Shown piece by piece: positions 37,101 through 52,100 of a stretch of 64,000 nt of DNA; within the stretch, counting starts at the first letter, position 1; every line of letters begins with the position of its first letter. The translations under genes and the position numbers were made by a program. The notes below the pieces were generated by a model, which was not told the origin of the DNA, made no database searches, and saw only the letters and a list, made by a program, of their open reading frames with translations. Origin of the DNA: Liopterus haemorrhoidalis (Eukaryota > Arthropoda > Insecta > Coleoptera > Dytiscidae); NCBI GenBank assembly GCA_963971575.1, contig OZ020623.1, forward strand, positions 10,790,980-10,854,979, written 5' to 3'.

Positions 37101-40100
37101 AACATCATATATGCATATACATATTTGTACATAAATAACAAAGAAAGTCCATTTTTCAATCTTCTGTCTTGTTTGAAGACGCTGTTTCGGAAATAGTTTT
37201 TTAAGAAATTTAACGTAGAAAATGATCGTTCAGTAGTACGTTGTTTACTGGTAACGTTACTAATATTTTTTACAGCTTCCATAGAAATATATTTGATTAA
37301 CTTTCTTACACATCTGAAAACATTTATAACTGATTTTGGATGCACATTTAGACATACAATGGCACCTTGATCTTAAAAATTATGTATCTAGAAACCCAAT
37401 TTTCCATTATATCTTAGGGGAAATCAACTAATCCGTTCCCAGATTAAAAAATACTAAAGCTAAAAGCAAATCCTAAAAAAAAAAACAAACTATTTTCAAC
37501 TAAATGAAGAAAATGCAAAGAAATGGAGAAGGAGCATTTTTTCACTATAAATGTGCATTTTGTAACATGTAATAGTAGCCAGTTAGTAGCCTGTTTCTAG
37601 TAGTAGGGAAAAAATTTAAAAAAGTATAATGTAAAACAGGATTTGATTCATTTATTATTATTTATAACATCACGGTTCGTATTTAGAGGTCAAAATAGGA
37701 TATGAAAATAATTTGTACCTCGAAAAGGTTGTATTTCGGGAGGTTTGTAAGTCGAAGTACTACTGTATCAGAAAATTTACTTAGCCATAATTAGTATTAG
37801 GTTAAAATGTAAAAATATTTGAATTGCAACCATCTAAGGGCCGCTTTTACAAACCACGGATACGTAGCGGTATAACTATCTAAGGTATAAGTTTATTCCA
37901 ATGTTTATTCCAACGTTCGCTTTTACAATGCATTTTTTATTCTCGGATAGTTATCCATGGTTTTATTGTAAATAAAATAAAGTTGGTATTGTTTGACACA
38001 TAAACTGACATATTATAAAAGTCATATTTTAAATTGACATATTATTAACAACACATTTGAGCATGTTTGGAGAAATATTGGGAGATGTCGAAATATTCGA
38101 CACAGATAATTATTTTATTGTGCTATATCTACCGCGTTAGTGTCAGCCTCTCGTGTGCAAATATTCATAAAAACGCCCTTTAATAGAATCGAGCTCAAAT
38201 ACCGCCCATGTGTAAATTTTCATAAGATCACCCTCTACTAATAGAATTCTATTAGAATCTATACCAAATACCGTCCCATTGATGAGCCGCTCGTGTGCGG
38301 CGCAAACTGTACTATTTATTTACTGTAATTCCTTGTCACCGCGGTGCTTAAGTTCCACTAACATACTGTGGACAAAATAACGCGAGTAATAAGATTAAGC
38401 ATATACATATTATGTACAATTGTGGACTGCCAAAATTGTAACAACCAGTTCTTTCAAGAGTAAAATTTCACTAATTAATAACAGGAGTATTTTTTTTTTT
38501 CAGTGTATAACAACATTAACAACCTGTTCGCATTTTGAAAAATAAATAAATAAATAACAACCGGTTCATTCGAACTGGCTCCAACCCAATACTGCATATA
38601 TACATACATATACAAAAACTAGCATTATGTGAACATAGTGTGGAAGGGATGATAGTGGCCAGATAGATTCGAAACGCTCAAAGTGCTAGGAGCATATTTC
38701 AGCGGTAATCGGCTGCTACTGTTCATTGCTACGCTTTTAAAAAATAAATTAAATTATTATTTCACAACTACGTGTAATCAAAACTGCTGAAAAAATACAA
38801 AGATAACGAGGGATAGCGTACTATTATTATTTCGTATGGCAATGTTTAAGTTTTAGAGATTTTAAGGTCGCGGCTAGCGTCCTCTGACGTGTAGTAGCCG
38901 AGACCACCGTGTCCTGTGTAGCTTGCCCCATATTTTCGAAAACTAATTCAGAGATACAGGCATTCATTGTAAAAAATCTGAGCCTATAGTTGCAACAGCC
39001 AAGTTTTTTTTTTTTTTTAATCTTTGTGCCCATACTAGGTCGATCTCATGATTCCACACTTTCAAAGCAAGTGAGCCAACCACTACGCTGCTGCAACCAC
39101 AATTATATAACTGTAATAAAAATTCAAATAAAACGTTATAATGTGACATTTATCATATGTCAATTTATTTTTTTTACCGTTGCTGGGTAAAAAATACTTA
39201 TTCGCCAATCAGAGCAAGGGTATAAACTTATACTGCCCTTTATCTGAAGTGTCGTTGGCCAGATAAGATATTCTGGTGTTTATTCCGATGTTTATCCTAT
39301 CTGAGCTTTATCCGAGCATTGTAAAAGCGATTTTTTGACTTTATATCGGGAATAGCGTTATCCGAGCTTTATCCAACGATTGTAAAAGCGGCCCTAAATC
39401 AAAAGAATATGTTTGAAATAAAATTGCGAGCACCTAACCCCCCTTTTCGGTGCGCCACTGCATATTTTAACAAAAGGGCGTAATTTGGCGGGTTTTCCCC
39501 GGGCGCCAAAAGAGCTACCGCCGGCTCTGCATACACGCAACAAGAAGTGTTTATATTTATTTTTTTAAATTTTGTTCAAAATGAATAATTGGTTGTTTTA
39601 ACATTGATTTTTTTACTTTTTTAGGGGCTGTGAATCAGAAACTGACACGGAAGAATTTGAAAAAGTGGGTCAAAGTCCACTTGAGTTAAACTTTGATTCA
39701 AAAAACACTGTTGTTTCACCACGACCTGGTACAAGCGACGTTGCAACGTTAACAGAGGTTGGTCATATGTCTCTACCACCGCGAAAACCCCCTAGAGCCT
39801 TTTTCAAATCCCAAATAACAAAATCCCTAGATTCTCCACATCATTTTGAATTCGGTCCAATAAATGAATCTAAATTAGAAGATTCAGATGAAACTGATTT
39901 TTCAGTTAAATTATTAGATGTTGATTCGAAAAATTCTTTAATTATATCACCTTTACATCCTAATAAAACTTTATATCCTAGTTCATTAAGTCCTTCTAGT
40001 CCTTGTTCCTCTCAGGGTCGCCAACAGGGTGTAGAATTTGTGACGGATGAATATTATATCGATGAAAGTCTACCGTCTAGTTTGAGCATCGAAGGGACTA

Positions 40101-43100
40101 CTACTACTCAGAGCCAAGGAGAGTTATCGAGACAACTTGAACAAGCCAACAGTGTGATTGCAATTTTTCAGGTATTTCCTGAATCACTGTATTATAAGCT
40201 TGGTACTTTGGGTGCACTGAAAGTTTGAAAAAGCTCTTACAATCTAATTTATACATTTTATCATTAAATACACCGTAGTTGAAATTTCATTAGCACTACT
40301 TTTTTATTATTGAAGATTAGGTATAAAATTTAAGTTGTTTAATACTGCATGATCTTTATTTAGAAAATAATTGACTATCAAATACGGGAGATATTCGATT
40401 ATCTATGAAAAATTGGAATAGATCATAAATGAGGTACACAATCAAGCCACATTAGTGTCATTTTGATATAAAATAACGGCTCAAATAAAAAAATTATAAA
40501 TGCATTAGTAGGAATACCAATAGGGGAAACTTTTTAAGATCGCAACGCTATATGCGGCAAAACCTGGAATACTCGAGAGTGACATTAAACTGTCAGTTGT
40601 GCATTTGTTTACATGGTGAAAATGAATAGTTGTGTTTTTTTGTTGAATTTTTTGTGTTTTTTTTTAAAGGTAATCTATGATTTACAAGATATATAATATT
40701 GGGTTGTTACATAAGTCCGTTCGTTTTTTTTTTTTCACCTTTTATTCCAGTGGTTCCCAACCGGGGGTGCGGGAAAGCATTTTGAGGGGTGCGAGACGAT
40801 TTATAGAAATTTAAAAAATTCAATAAGTATATTTTCTTTCTAATTTTATTAAGGTTAAGAACCGCTGAATGGTCCAGACATCGCACCATCCGACTACCAT
40901 TTGTTCTGTTTTCTACAAAATTGCCTTAACGGAAAAAAATTCGCAACGGCCGTGTCTCGGAAATTTCACGGCACGCGCCCTGTAAAAAAAGATACACTAG
41001 TACACTTAGGCCCGGTCTTTCCATCTTCAGGTAAACCTCTAGGTAACTATCTGACATAAGGTTATCTAGAACTTCATCTGCTGAATAAATGTCAATACCA
41101 ATCAGTGAATTCGATACGTCAGTCTTATTATCCGTTTGATAACTATCCGATAGATAAATTTGTATTGAAAGACGGGATGACATTTATTCAGCACAGAAAG
41201 TATCGCATAACCTTATCTGTCAGATAGTTACTTAGAGGTTTATCTGAAGGTGGAAAAACTGGGCCTTAATGAATATTCTTAGCTCGATAGCCCAGAGCGC
41301 TCAGTTTATGCATCATTTTCATGGTAGTATCAAAGACGCGACAGGGGGAGAGGCGTGGTGTTATACTTACAAATTCGAATTTCATGGTGGGGTTGGAGGC
41401 GTGATAAATGCGCGTTTTCGGTTTTGACAACATTTGTATCTAACCCAAATCTAACTCTAAAAGTTTATACAAGTGTTCGGAGTAAACGGTTATTCAATTT
41501 CATTAAATATGTCGTCAAATCGAAGGAGACGTCTAGTTCTTTTTTATGCATATTTAGACTTATTGCGATATGAAGAAAAGCGATGGTGGGTACGTCCAAT
41601 ATATACATATAAACAGAAGGCAACAGGGAGATTATTTTAACTTGTTGCAAGAAATGAGACACAAAAAACATAGACAGTTACTTCAATTACAAGAAAAGAA
41701 TTTAATACACAATCTTTTTTACTTGACATCACAGTTTAGAATGAAGATTCTGTTGGCCCCTAGTGTATTATTAGTATACCCCCTGCATGACATTTCTGCA
41801 GACCAGCTATTTGAAATCGAATCCATAATAATAAACTTTATGACTGCCGACAGCATTGTAAAAGTCGCTATTTCGCTGCATCAATTTACGTTTTTTTATT
41901 TTTTTTTAGGAAATTAATATAAGTGTCTCGCTAAAGATCTCATCATTCCGGAAAAAAATATCTGTTTCTATGGTTTCGACGGTGCGGCCAGCGTTAGAGT
42001 TGAAATTTCTAAACTTGCGACACCGCGCTTGTAACACCGCGCTTACGATACCATGGTATGAGTTTTTTCAAAATAGAGCGATCGTATAGGTTGAATTTCT
42101 TGTTCCACGCTTCCAACACCAGAATGAAAATGATACATTATAGTTTCGTTAGTGAGTTGTCATAACATATTGCGAGTTACTAACGCCAAAAATTTTAGAT
42201 TTGTTTTTGCCCTTAATAGATCAGTATAGTATAATAAAAAATTCTGATTGATGAGCTTAACTTAAATCTATTAACCTTGATTAAGTTAAACAAGGTCTAC
42301 TAGATTTAAGAATTTCAAACTTTCAAAATATTCTTTCTAGCTTATCTAAATATCATTTCAGTTTATGATTTCAGTATAATATTTTCAGCGCATGTTCAAA
42401 TATATATTTTAATTTATTTCTTTAATTTAACAATTTTAAAAATTAGTTTTTTGTTTAGGATTCTAGTAGCACATGGGGATACTGCACGTGGATTTTGCAC
42501 ATTTAATATTATTTATTAAATATTAAATCTAGAGATGTGCGATTGTATAAAAACAAAAAGATTTTTTTGAATCTGCATTGTATTGAGAGATGGCAACGAT
42601 TATTTTGTTTCAATTAAGCGATTAATCATATGATATTTTTGGTTTCGATTAATTAATAATTAATCGATTAATTTATTATTAATCGATAACTTTATTTTAT
42701 CTACAAGAAATTATTTAGTTGTATTGTTGAAATACTGGTCGGTAGATGACACTGTTCTCTTTTTTCCATAAAGTCCCTAGATTACTAGGAATTCAGAACA
42801 CTCATTCTCACCCATCTGGAGAATTAAAACTCAACCACTACTCATTTCTGTACAATATACTGCTATAGTTTACGCCCAGTTAGTTCAAATGCTCACGAGT
42901 GAATCGAAATCTTCCAACTCGATAATTTGAGAGAAAAACCAGGCAAGTTATAGGTCTTCTGGATACAAGCCCTTGTTTCTCAATCGTTTTTGAACAGCCC
43001 GTGATGAAATTGCCAAATTTCGATCTTCTTCGACATGACTTCTTTGACAATGAAAAGTTAAGGACCAATTCCGATCGCACAGAACAATAAGGGTAAAAAA

Positions 43101-46100
43101 TCAGTCGTTTCGAGTGCTTGTGGCACGTGGTTGATTCTAACCAGAGAATGTAGAGGCCAGTTCGATGATGACGCTTTATAGCGTGATTCATAGAGTTTTT
43201 AGCTACATCAAAACACCAGCGATATTCCAATACTGCGGCCATCTTCATATAATGGCGTAGCTCGTACAACGTCTTCGGGCCACATTTTTTTTATATAACA
43301 TGACCGGCGTTTAACAACTCTCCTTCAACTACATACTTAGAAGAAGCTTTTGCACTTAAAAAATTAAAATGATTTATTTATTTATTTAACCAGTAACTAT
43401 ACAGATTTGTACAGTAGTGCACAAGTCCAGTTACAAGTACTGGAAAAAAAAAACAGTACAATTATAATAAAAATAATATAGAAATACTAATAATATCCCT
43501 CTATTGCATGAATAATTTGTTTTTTTTAATAAGTGTACCAAAAATTGCTTCTTACTAAAGAATTGTCCGTGTATTGAAAATATTTATGTTATATAAATTA
43601 TAAAATTTAATTACATTTTTTTCTAAAAAAGAATTGTGCCCAGTTGGGAACATTATGAACAAAATCAAATAATTATATGTGTTTATAAAAAAATATTTGG
43701 AAGAAAATACAATTACATTCACAATATGATAGCCTTGGATGATACTACATAAGAAACGTGTATAAAACTTTTATGTTTCCAATTGGGAACAAAATGCAGT
43801 AGAGGAATATAGAAGAATAAAACATAATATAAGCAAACATACAATAAAATACAATAAAACTAGTCGAATTTATTTGTATCTTAACAAACTTTCTATAATT
43901 GTCGTAAAAGATATCTACATCTCTATCAGAGACTTGCTTGTTTACTAGACTGAGTATTTTGTTCAGTGGTGACATAGAGTGTGAATTTTTGAAAAAGTCA
44001 TCATTTTTGTGATCTTTTGTGATAAAGTGATTTAGTAAGGATAGCTGTTTATTATTCATTGTAAATCGAAGATTTAACATGTAAACAAATGAGGACAACT
44101 TTCGCATTACTCGTTTCGATCAGCTGTTTTACAACGATCGTAGTGCCGCCATCGGCCATTGTTGAGTTCAATATTATGCACAACTAGCCACTCACTTATC
44201 AACTGTGCTACTGTTGTTTCTATATTAATATATAATCACTTGCTTTTTTAATAATTTTTTCACTTTTAAGCACAACTATCGCCATCTCTAAATTTATTTA
44301 TAAATTAGCTTCAATTGTTTTTATTTCAGATTCTACTTTGGTGACCCTGATTTAATCCTTTCAAAATCCTTCCTTAATTATTTAATTCCTGGTGCTTTAG
44401 ATATAATTACACTTACACAAGGGCTTGTACAAATTGGTAAGACACAAAAATAAAAAGTAGGATCGTTCGTGGATACAATCTCTGATAGTTTGGAGTACGA
44501 CGCATGCGTATTAATGCTTTTGCGATTACGATTATTAGACTGATAAGTGGCGTATTGACTTAAGCGTGTTCTACATTATACTTTATTCATCAATTTTCTA
44601 AACTTTTTTCTTTGAACTAGAAGTTGTCAAAGTTTTAATACAATTTATTTTTCAATTTTTTGGTAGAGAATGAAATTCTTACACGTGTTTCAGTTCATTT
44701 AAAGTGCCAACATAAAAATATAATTCATATCTTGTCAAGTGTTTATAACCTAGCTATTAGATTTGTAAAATTACTGATTTACGTACAAAACACAATTTAT
44801 ATATTCGCCTATTCAAACCAATGATCAACAAAACACTATTAAACACGTGGTAATACAAAATATTTACAAGCGTAATTTTAATGTTGGTACTATTGTTAAA
44901 AGTGTCTACTGCGCATGCACCGAGTTCCAAGTTGGATGTGTTTTCAAGAAAAGTTTGATCAAAACTAGTTTTGAATAAAGTTGACCTTGACTATATAAAG
45001 TGTTCTACACTGTACAATTTCACTGATTTATTTCTAGTACAAGTTCTAGTCAAAGAAATAAGTATGAAAATTTGATGAGAATTGTATAATGTAGAACACG
45101 CTTTATGTCATAAAGTATGCTAAATGTCTACTTTTAGAATTATTTCCAATTTTTCGGAAAATGAATAAGACAAGACAAATTACATTTACATTTTATTTGC
45201 ATTGTACTTATTTTGGATAAATAAATATTTATTTAACAGTTATTATTTAAATAATGAAAGTAAAGAAAAAATAATCAAAAATAAATACACACCGGCAAAT
45301 TGAAAGAAACAGACAAAAAATCTAATTATTTTCCCTGTAGTATACATATTGTTGATATCTCTCAGGTAATCTTCTAGTACGATGTTTTTTTGGACAATGT
45401 TCAATCGGGTTGAGGTCAGGGGAGCACGCTGGCCAACCCATTGTTGTTATACCCACTTGATTTAAAAAGTCTGTTACACAGTGGGCGACGTGTGGGCGCG
45501 CATTATCCTGCATTAAGTGGGGAACAGAATGCAACGAGTTCTACGGCGCGTTGACGGCGTACGTACGGCGCTATCTGTCAGAAGAAAGTTAAAACCAAGC
45601 TGTCGTACGCAAGTACACAGAATGGACAACGTCCTACGGCGTTCGAACGCCGTTGATACTGAATGTTCTTCAACTTCCAACTTTTGACGCCGTTGAACGT
45701 TGACGCAGAACACCTAACCTCAGTTTTTACTGAATGGTAAAGTGTTTGTATGTATAAATAACTTGCATACAACATAAATAACATCACACACAAGTCTTCA
45801 TCATCCATTATACTTTTAAAAAAGAAAGCGCACGTATAAACACAGATATAGGTTTTCACGTGACACTTGACGGCGTTAAAAATTATTGCATTGTGTGCAG
45901 GCGAAAATTTTCAACGGCGCTACGCAACGCTGTCGCAAATGACGGCGCGCTGACGGCGTAGCGCGCTGTGCATTCTGTTCCAGGCTTTAGGGTGGAATTT
46001 TAAGCATGTAAAAGCTATTTTAGCCCCGTCTTTTATTTATGATTTATAAATTATGAATATACCTTAAATTTTCAAAATAAATGTTAATCACTTTTTAATA

Positions 46101-49100
46101 CGAAAACAACAAAATATTGGCAGCCATTGGGGTCGTTGGAATGACGTCATTTCTGTCAGAAAATTTTATTTGTAAAAAATTATTAAGCCTTATTCCTTTA
46201 GTCTTTTTATTTAATTATTAGAACTGTACCAGTCAAAATGGTTCAAAATAAATGATTTTAGTAAAAAATCAAATTAAAAAATATCCAAATTATAATATAA
46301 ACATGTAATATATAAATATTTCTGTAGTTTTATTTGTTTGTTTTGGTTGAGCTGAAAATATCTTCAACATACGTCACTGATTATGTTGTTTGAAAAGAAT
46401 AGTGCGCATGCGCGTTGTTACAAACTATCAGGGATTTCATCTGCGAACGGAGCAAATATTGGTGTTTAGTTTATAGATTTTAAATTTTCAGGAAAACTTA
46501 ACATCATCAAAAATGGAGAGTGATAAACTAAGAAATCTAATGGTGCAAATGGCTGTTTTGGCTAAAGAAGCAATTACACAACTAAAAGATGAGTTGACTG
46601 ATCTTAAAGAGCAACTTACAACAGAGAAAAGAATAATAGAATCGCATTGTTGCGACGTAACAGAAACATGGGAACGTTTAATAGCAGCTAACGAAATAAA
46701 AGAAAGGGAAGCTTTACAAAGATTAACAGTGGATCATAAATTAGAGCAAAGTGACTTAAAAAAATTAATACAAGGAAGAAATGAAGAAATTCAAAGCTTA
46801 AGGGCAGAGAATCAATGTTTAGAAAGATCTTTAATAAAACATAGAGAAGATAGTAGATTACAAAAGGATGAATATGAAAGATTATTACAACAAAGTCGAT
46901 TAAACATCGAAGAACTAAAGAAAAGAATAGATTCTTTTGAGGATGAAAAGGAGAAGTTAGTTAAAGACACTAAAGATGAGTTACAGAAAGAGTACAAAGC
47001 TGAAATGGACTCTATAAGATCACGATTTAAGCTTATGTCATTGATGGAAAGAAGTCCATCGGATTCTAGTCTCGAAAAGATAGATCATAATATTATAGAA
47101 TTAAGTAATCATAATGCAATTTTGAAACAATTGAGAGATGATCTCTCTGCTGAAAAGGAATTGGCTGTGAATAAAGCTGTGGATGAAGAAAGAAGAAAAT
47201 GGGAAACTAAATTTGAACAAGAGAAATTAAAAAGTGAGGCGGAAAAACAGGTATGTTATGAACGGATTTATTTTTAGGGTTTCTTAGGTATATGCGTTGC
47301 AGTCTAAAGCATTTTTACGGTTTTGTAGGTATGACCACCAAAAAACTCTTATAACGTCACTCATGTGTCTGTTTGTATGATAGAAATTGTAGCCAAACGG
47401 CTGAACATAGAAATTTGGCACCTTTGTACAACTCTTTGATCCACATATAGTAAAAGTATCGAGTTAAAAAAATACAACGCGTGATTAATGTAAACAAATA
47501 TGTATTTAATGGAAAAAAAAAAATATTTTTTTAAAAACTTGAGTGGGATATCAAATGAAACATCTTAATGCGTGGATAAACGAAACAAATTTTTGAAAAA
47601 TCAATTTTTATCTGCGATTTGACCAAAAATTTGTCAAATCTTTTCGCAGACTCGACCCTTTTTAGGGTTTTGTAGGTATAACCACCCAAAAAGCTGTCTG
47701 TCAAAAATGTGTCTGTATGTCTGTCTGTACGGTAGAAATTGTAGCCAAACGGCTGAACGGGACCCTAAGGGATTAAATTAAAAATCTGAAAAAATTCTAA
47801 GCTATGTTTGTTGCTATGAACCAGAAACGTACGACAGGATTTTTATAATCCGATTTCGTTTTTGGAAAATGTTACAGTATTTGTGTTATTGAAAAAACAT
47901 TTTTTTTTAATTAATATTTTATTGTGGGGATATTAAATGGAAGTTCTTTAAGCAGATTAAAAAATGGTAATTGATTTTTGAAATGCATTTCATTTTGCCA
48001 AGTATTAAAATTTTCGTTTAATATCTTAGCTAAAATTAAAAAAATATATTTATATTGAGAAGTGACATTACCTATAGAGGCGCTGTTTTCGCTTACAAAA
48101 TGGCGATTGGAATAGGATTTTTTGACATTTGCCATTTGATACACAAGAATTCATATTGCTATAATTTTTTGTTGCGATTTTAAAGACATTTTATTCACTT
48201 TTCTTCACTTTAACACATAGAAACAATGCAATTAAATGAGCCACATCCAACAAAAACCTATTCCGTTAAGTTCCAAAATGTTCCGCTAGGCGTCACTTCA
48301 GTTATTGTCAGTTCTCAATATACTTGGATACATTTTGTTATAGGTGGAGAAGAGGTACGTAAATTTATTTTGCAAATATCGACTAGGAAAATAAATAAAT
48401 AACTGGCCGGTTGCTGGGATTGTAGTAGAGAATCTGTTAGTTTTTCATATAGTCGCAACATAAACAATGTCTCTGTAGGCGTTATGCTCTTGCGTGACAA
48501 AACATCGCCCGCAGTGTTGCCAGGTCTAGATTTGAATGTTATTTTTGCAATTATACAAAAAAGAAAAATGTATTAAAATATATATTATGATATTATTAGG
48601 GATATATGATACACGGTAGAAAAAATTCAACTGTAACCTTCTTGTCGTGCCTATTAGTTTAAAGGATTTAAAACCAACACTTGTAATTGTGTTATTTAGT
48701 GACAGCCATTCATCGTTTGGCCTTCTAATAATCATCATCCACTGACTAAATACCTACAAAACCCTGAAATGTGTGAAAATTCACACTTCACGTCAATTTT
48801 TTATACTTTAAAGTTTCATAATTTTTATAAATACATTAAATAGTGGATTTACATTTGTTAAAATGAAAAATGCGTCTATGACGTTAGCGTTCTCAAAACG
48901 GGAACGGCATCCCGTATTGGTCCGAGGTTACCTTAAGACATACGTTCTGGACGCAGACCGGGTAATCTGCTAGCATAATATAAAATTAACCAAAATAACC
49001 AAATCTGATCTGTCCTTACAAAAGTGAATACAATTAATTTTATTTTTGCTTTTGACTATACCTAGTAAAATAGTAAAATATTAGCAATTGATGCTGAATT

Positions 49101-52100
49101 TTCCGATATTTTTTTATTAACACTATTCTTTTTAGGTATTTTTCAACGAAGCAATGCGAAGGGTAGTTGATGAAAAAGAAAAACAGATTGAAATTCTTCG
49201 TGACCGTGAAGCAAATTTAAATCTAGAATGTATGAAGTACAAAAATACAATACAACAACTTACCGAAACTGAAACAGAAAGTAATAATTCATTATTGGAA
49301 AGAGTAGAAATTTTGGAAAGAGATAAATGCCAGTTGGAAGCTGATTTATCTATGGAAAGATCTAGGAGGTTATCTGAATTTCCAGCAGACATGGTGGCAA
49401 GTGTAGCAGGTAATATATAATAAATAAAAACATATTTATTGTTAAAATTTAATATTTTTTCTGTAGTTTCGCCAAAAATTGAAAATTTACAGCAGAAAAT
49501 ATGTAGGTGATTATTGTTTTATTAGTTTTATGTTATTAAATGCAAAAAATAACATTTTTTTCGCCTTTTTCCATTTTTTTTTGCAATAATTATAATAAAA
49601 ATAAACAATATTTGCAATAACAAAAACTGGAAATATGAACACTTTCAGATGTGTGTTTTGTTTTGTTTTATTTTTTTTTATTTATTTTTATTTGCTGCCT
49701 AATTTTAACTGTTGTAAGAACATGTTCCATACCTTTAGGCGGAACTAAATGGGAATTTCGTTCCTTTAGGTTGTCACGAGAAGGGACCTTACTTGAGTTA
49801 TTTAATTTTTCACGTTAGTATGTGTTAAAGTCACTAGATGCCGACCGGCGTAGCGTAGTGGTAACACATGTGCTCTGCGTTGCGAAGGTCTCGGGTTCGA
49901 ATCCCGTTCAGGCATGGACATTTTCTCAAATAAAAATTGTCCTTGCTAATTGACACAGCAGCAAAGGCCATTAAAGATTAAAAAAAAAAGTCACTAGATT
50001 ATACAAAGTAGCGCAACGGCGGCCATACTGGGGCTAAAAATGTCGCCAACACAAATGATTTTCAGTGATTCCAACAGTAAAAAAATAAGAAACTAGTACT
50101 ACCAAAATTTTTATTTTAAACATTGTAATCACGATTTTTTTAATCAAAGGTGCACTACAACAAAATTGTGGTACAATTTCAATTATTTTTTATTTTTATT
50201 AAATAAAATGGATATACAGTCTGTTCCAAACGGTTAGGCGGAACTAAATGGGAATTTCGTTCTTTTAGGTTGTCACGAGAAGGGACCTTGCTTGGGTTAT
50301 TTCATTTTTCACGTTGGGATGTCAAAATTTAAAATTCCAACAATGAAACCATGGAAACGAATGACATATGTCAAAATTAAATATTTCTTTACGTATTTTA
50401 ATGACAAACAAATAAATAAATGGGAAATTTGTATTAAGAATGACACAAAAAATCAAAATATAAAAAAAATGACATTTTAAAATTATATTAACCTTAACCA
50501 AAAAATGTTTATTGTAAGTATGATTTACAAAGCTTAAACAAAACGGCCGAAAGGCACGATTTAAACGATGAAAGTAACTAGATTGCAAAATCTAGTTCCG
50601 CTTAACCGTTTGGAACAGACTGTAATATATAAATTTAAATGAAAATTAACCTTAAATATTCAAACCGCTGACAAAGGAGGTTATTAAATTAGAGCGAGAA
50701 AGAGACATGTGACAGCGCAGACGCAAACTTAAGAACGTAAAAATTGCTGCTTTAGTTTGCTTAATAGGGGAAGCAATGTTGCCAATCAAACCCTGGGGTC
50801 TGTCGGCTTCTTCAAAGGCTTGCGCTACTTTGTATAATCCAGTGACTTTAGTATGTGTAAATTTAAAATTCCAATAGTGAAACCATAGAAACGAATGACA
50901 TTTATTAAAAATGTTTGATATCCGTCCATCTAACTCCTCTTCTCTTTATGCTTGTCTCACTTCCAGGTCTTAATTGGTCGTCCTCTTCTTCTTTTATCTA
51001 TCGGCCTCGCCTCATAGACTGCTTTAGCTGTTTTTTCATCTCCCATCCTTTGTACATGTTCTTGCCATCTCAGTTGACCTTCTTGTGTAAGCCATTCAAC
51101 TGGTTTTGTCTGCAATTGTTCCCTAAACGTCGCGTTTCTAATCCCGGTCCGAGTTCTCCCGCGTATTTGATTATTTCCGGTGCGATATTATCGTGTCTCG
51201 GTGCTTTTTCGATTTTTAGTCTATAGGGGAAAAATTTTAAGATCGTAGCGCCACGCGGATTTTTTTGAAACCATTCTAAATCAGATACCACTTGACATTT
51301 ACTAGTAAATAATAGCGAAAAGTGTATCAAAAAACGACAAAAAATAAATAATTGTTTGGGATTTTCTGATTTTGTGAAGTGACAACACTTGTAAACATCT
51401 AAAATACTACATTTTGTGATCTGGTTTTAAGTTATGGCGGTTTTCCATTGTCGATTATTTTAACTATATTGGGGGAAATAATAATTCCCGTGTTGTTTAC
51501 CAAGGGGTAGAAATCTACAATGCTGGGCATATAATATTGTGTGGAGTCACTGAAAAAAACAGAGAGTTCATAAAGATTTATGCATTATGCCTAGAGACTT
51601 GTGCATTACAAACCCACACACAATAACAGGAATTTTCAAGATATGCGATAATAAATACAAAATTGAAAATATTTTTTGTAGTCACTATCATTAAAATGTA
51701 ATGAGCAAACTTTGATATAAGGGCTCACTTTTTTTCCAATTTTTAAATTGTTTATCTACACATCGCATCGATTCCTAACCTCTTGCTTTCCCAATTTTGT
51801 TTCGAACCGTACGGTGTCTGATATTAGTGGAAACAAATGAAACGATATTTCCGGGTTTCTTCTTTTCAATGAATTGCATATAGGCACACAACAATATGTA
51901 GTATACATTTTTCAATGATTATGATAAAACTTTAAAAACAAACTTCATACAAAACCAATACACAAAACGAAATGTTATCTGATGTACACAAGTTCATGAA
52001 ACGCATGGTAGGGTGCTTAGCTGCAAATCCCTATATATTGCATTTTCCAACTCTTCTACGGTGATGCGTTTTTCCTCTGTGTTTCTTACTGGTTCTATTT

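Larger units (their letters stand above)
44461..46453. mobile_element. TIR element containing nested MITEs and a Tc1 fragment
   Basis: Left GATCGTTCGTGGATACAATC and right GATTTCATCTGCGAACGGAG, with further matching parts (CTGATAGTTTG, GCATGCG), form imperfect inverted repeats of about 50 bp. Inside are the MITEs at 44573-45102 and 45516-45986 and a Tc1 transposase fragment between them. No clear target duplication. Confidence 0.55.
49826..50850 (+). mobile_element. TIR element with 8-bp duplication, copy 2
   Basis: TAAAGTCACTAGAT ... ATCCAGTGACTTTA, flanked by a perfect GTATGTGT duplication (49818-49825 and 50851-50858). Same family as 3320-4456. It contains a SINE within its left inverted repeat (49840-49986) and another MITE (50217-50622). 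It keeps the empty hAT target AAAATTGT near 50164. Confidence 0.88.
49721..50912 (+). mobile_element. Tc1/mariner-type MITE, outer copy, split
   Basis: CATGTTCCATACCTTTAGGC, GGAACTAAATGGGAATTTCG and so on match the intact 406-bp element at 50217-50622. After 49825 it is interrupted by the 8-bp-duplication element. It resumes at 50859 with AAATTTAAAATTCCAATAG and fades at about 50912; the right end is missing. Confidence 0.75.

Noticed and set aside
43745..44107. 120-codon minus ORF
   Set aside because: Long for the region but with no recognisable motif, biased composition and no supporting neighbours; not called as a gene.
49842..49915. tRNA gene (GTAGTGGTAA ... GGTTCGAATCCCG)
   Set aside because: It is the head of a SINE, with an A-tail and a 13-bp target duplication; the acceptor stem does not pair properly.
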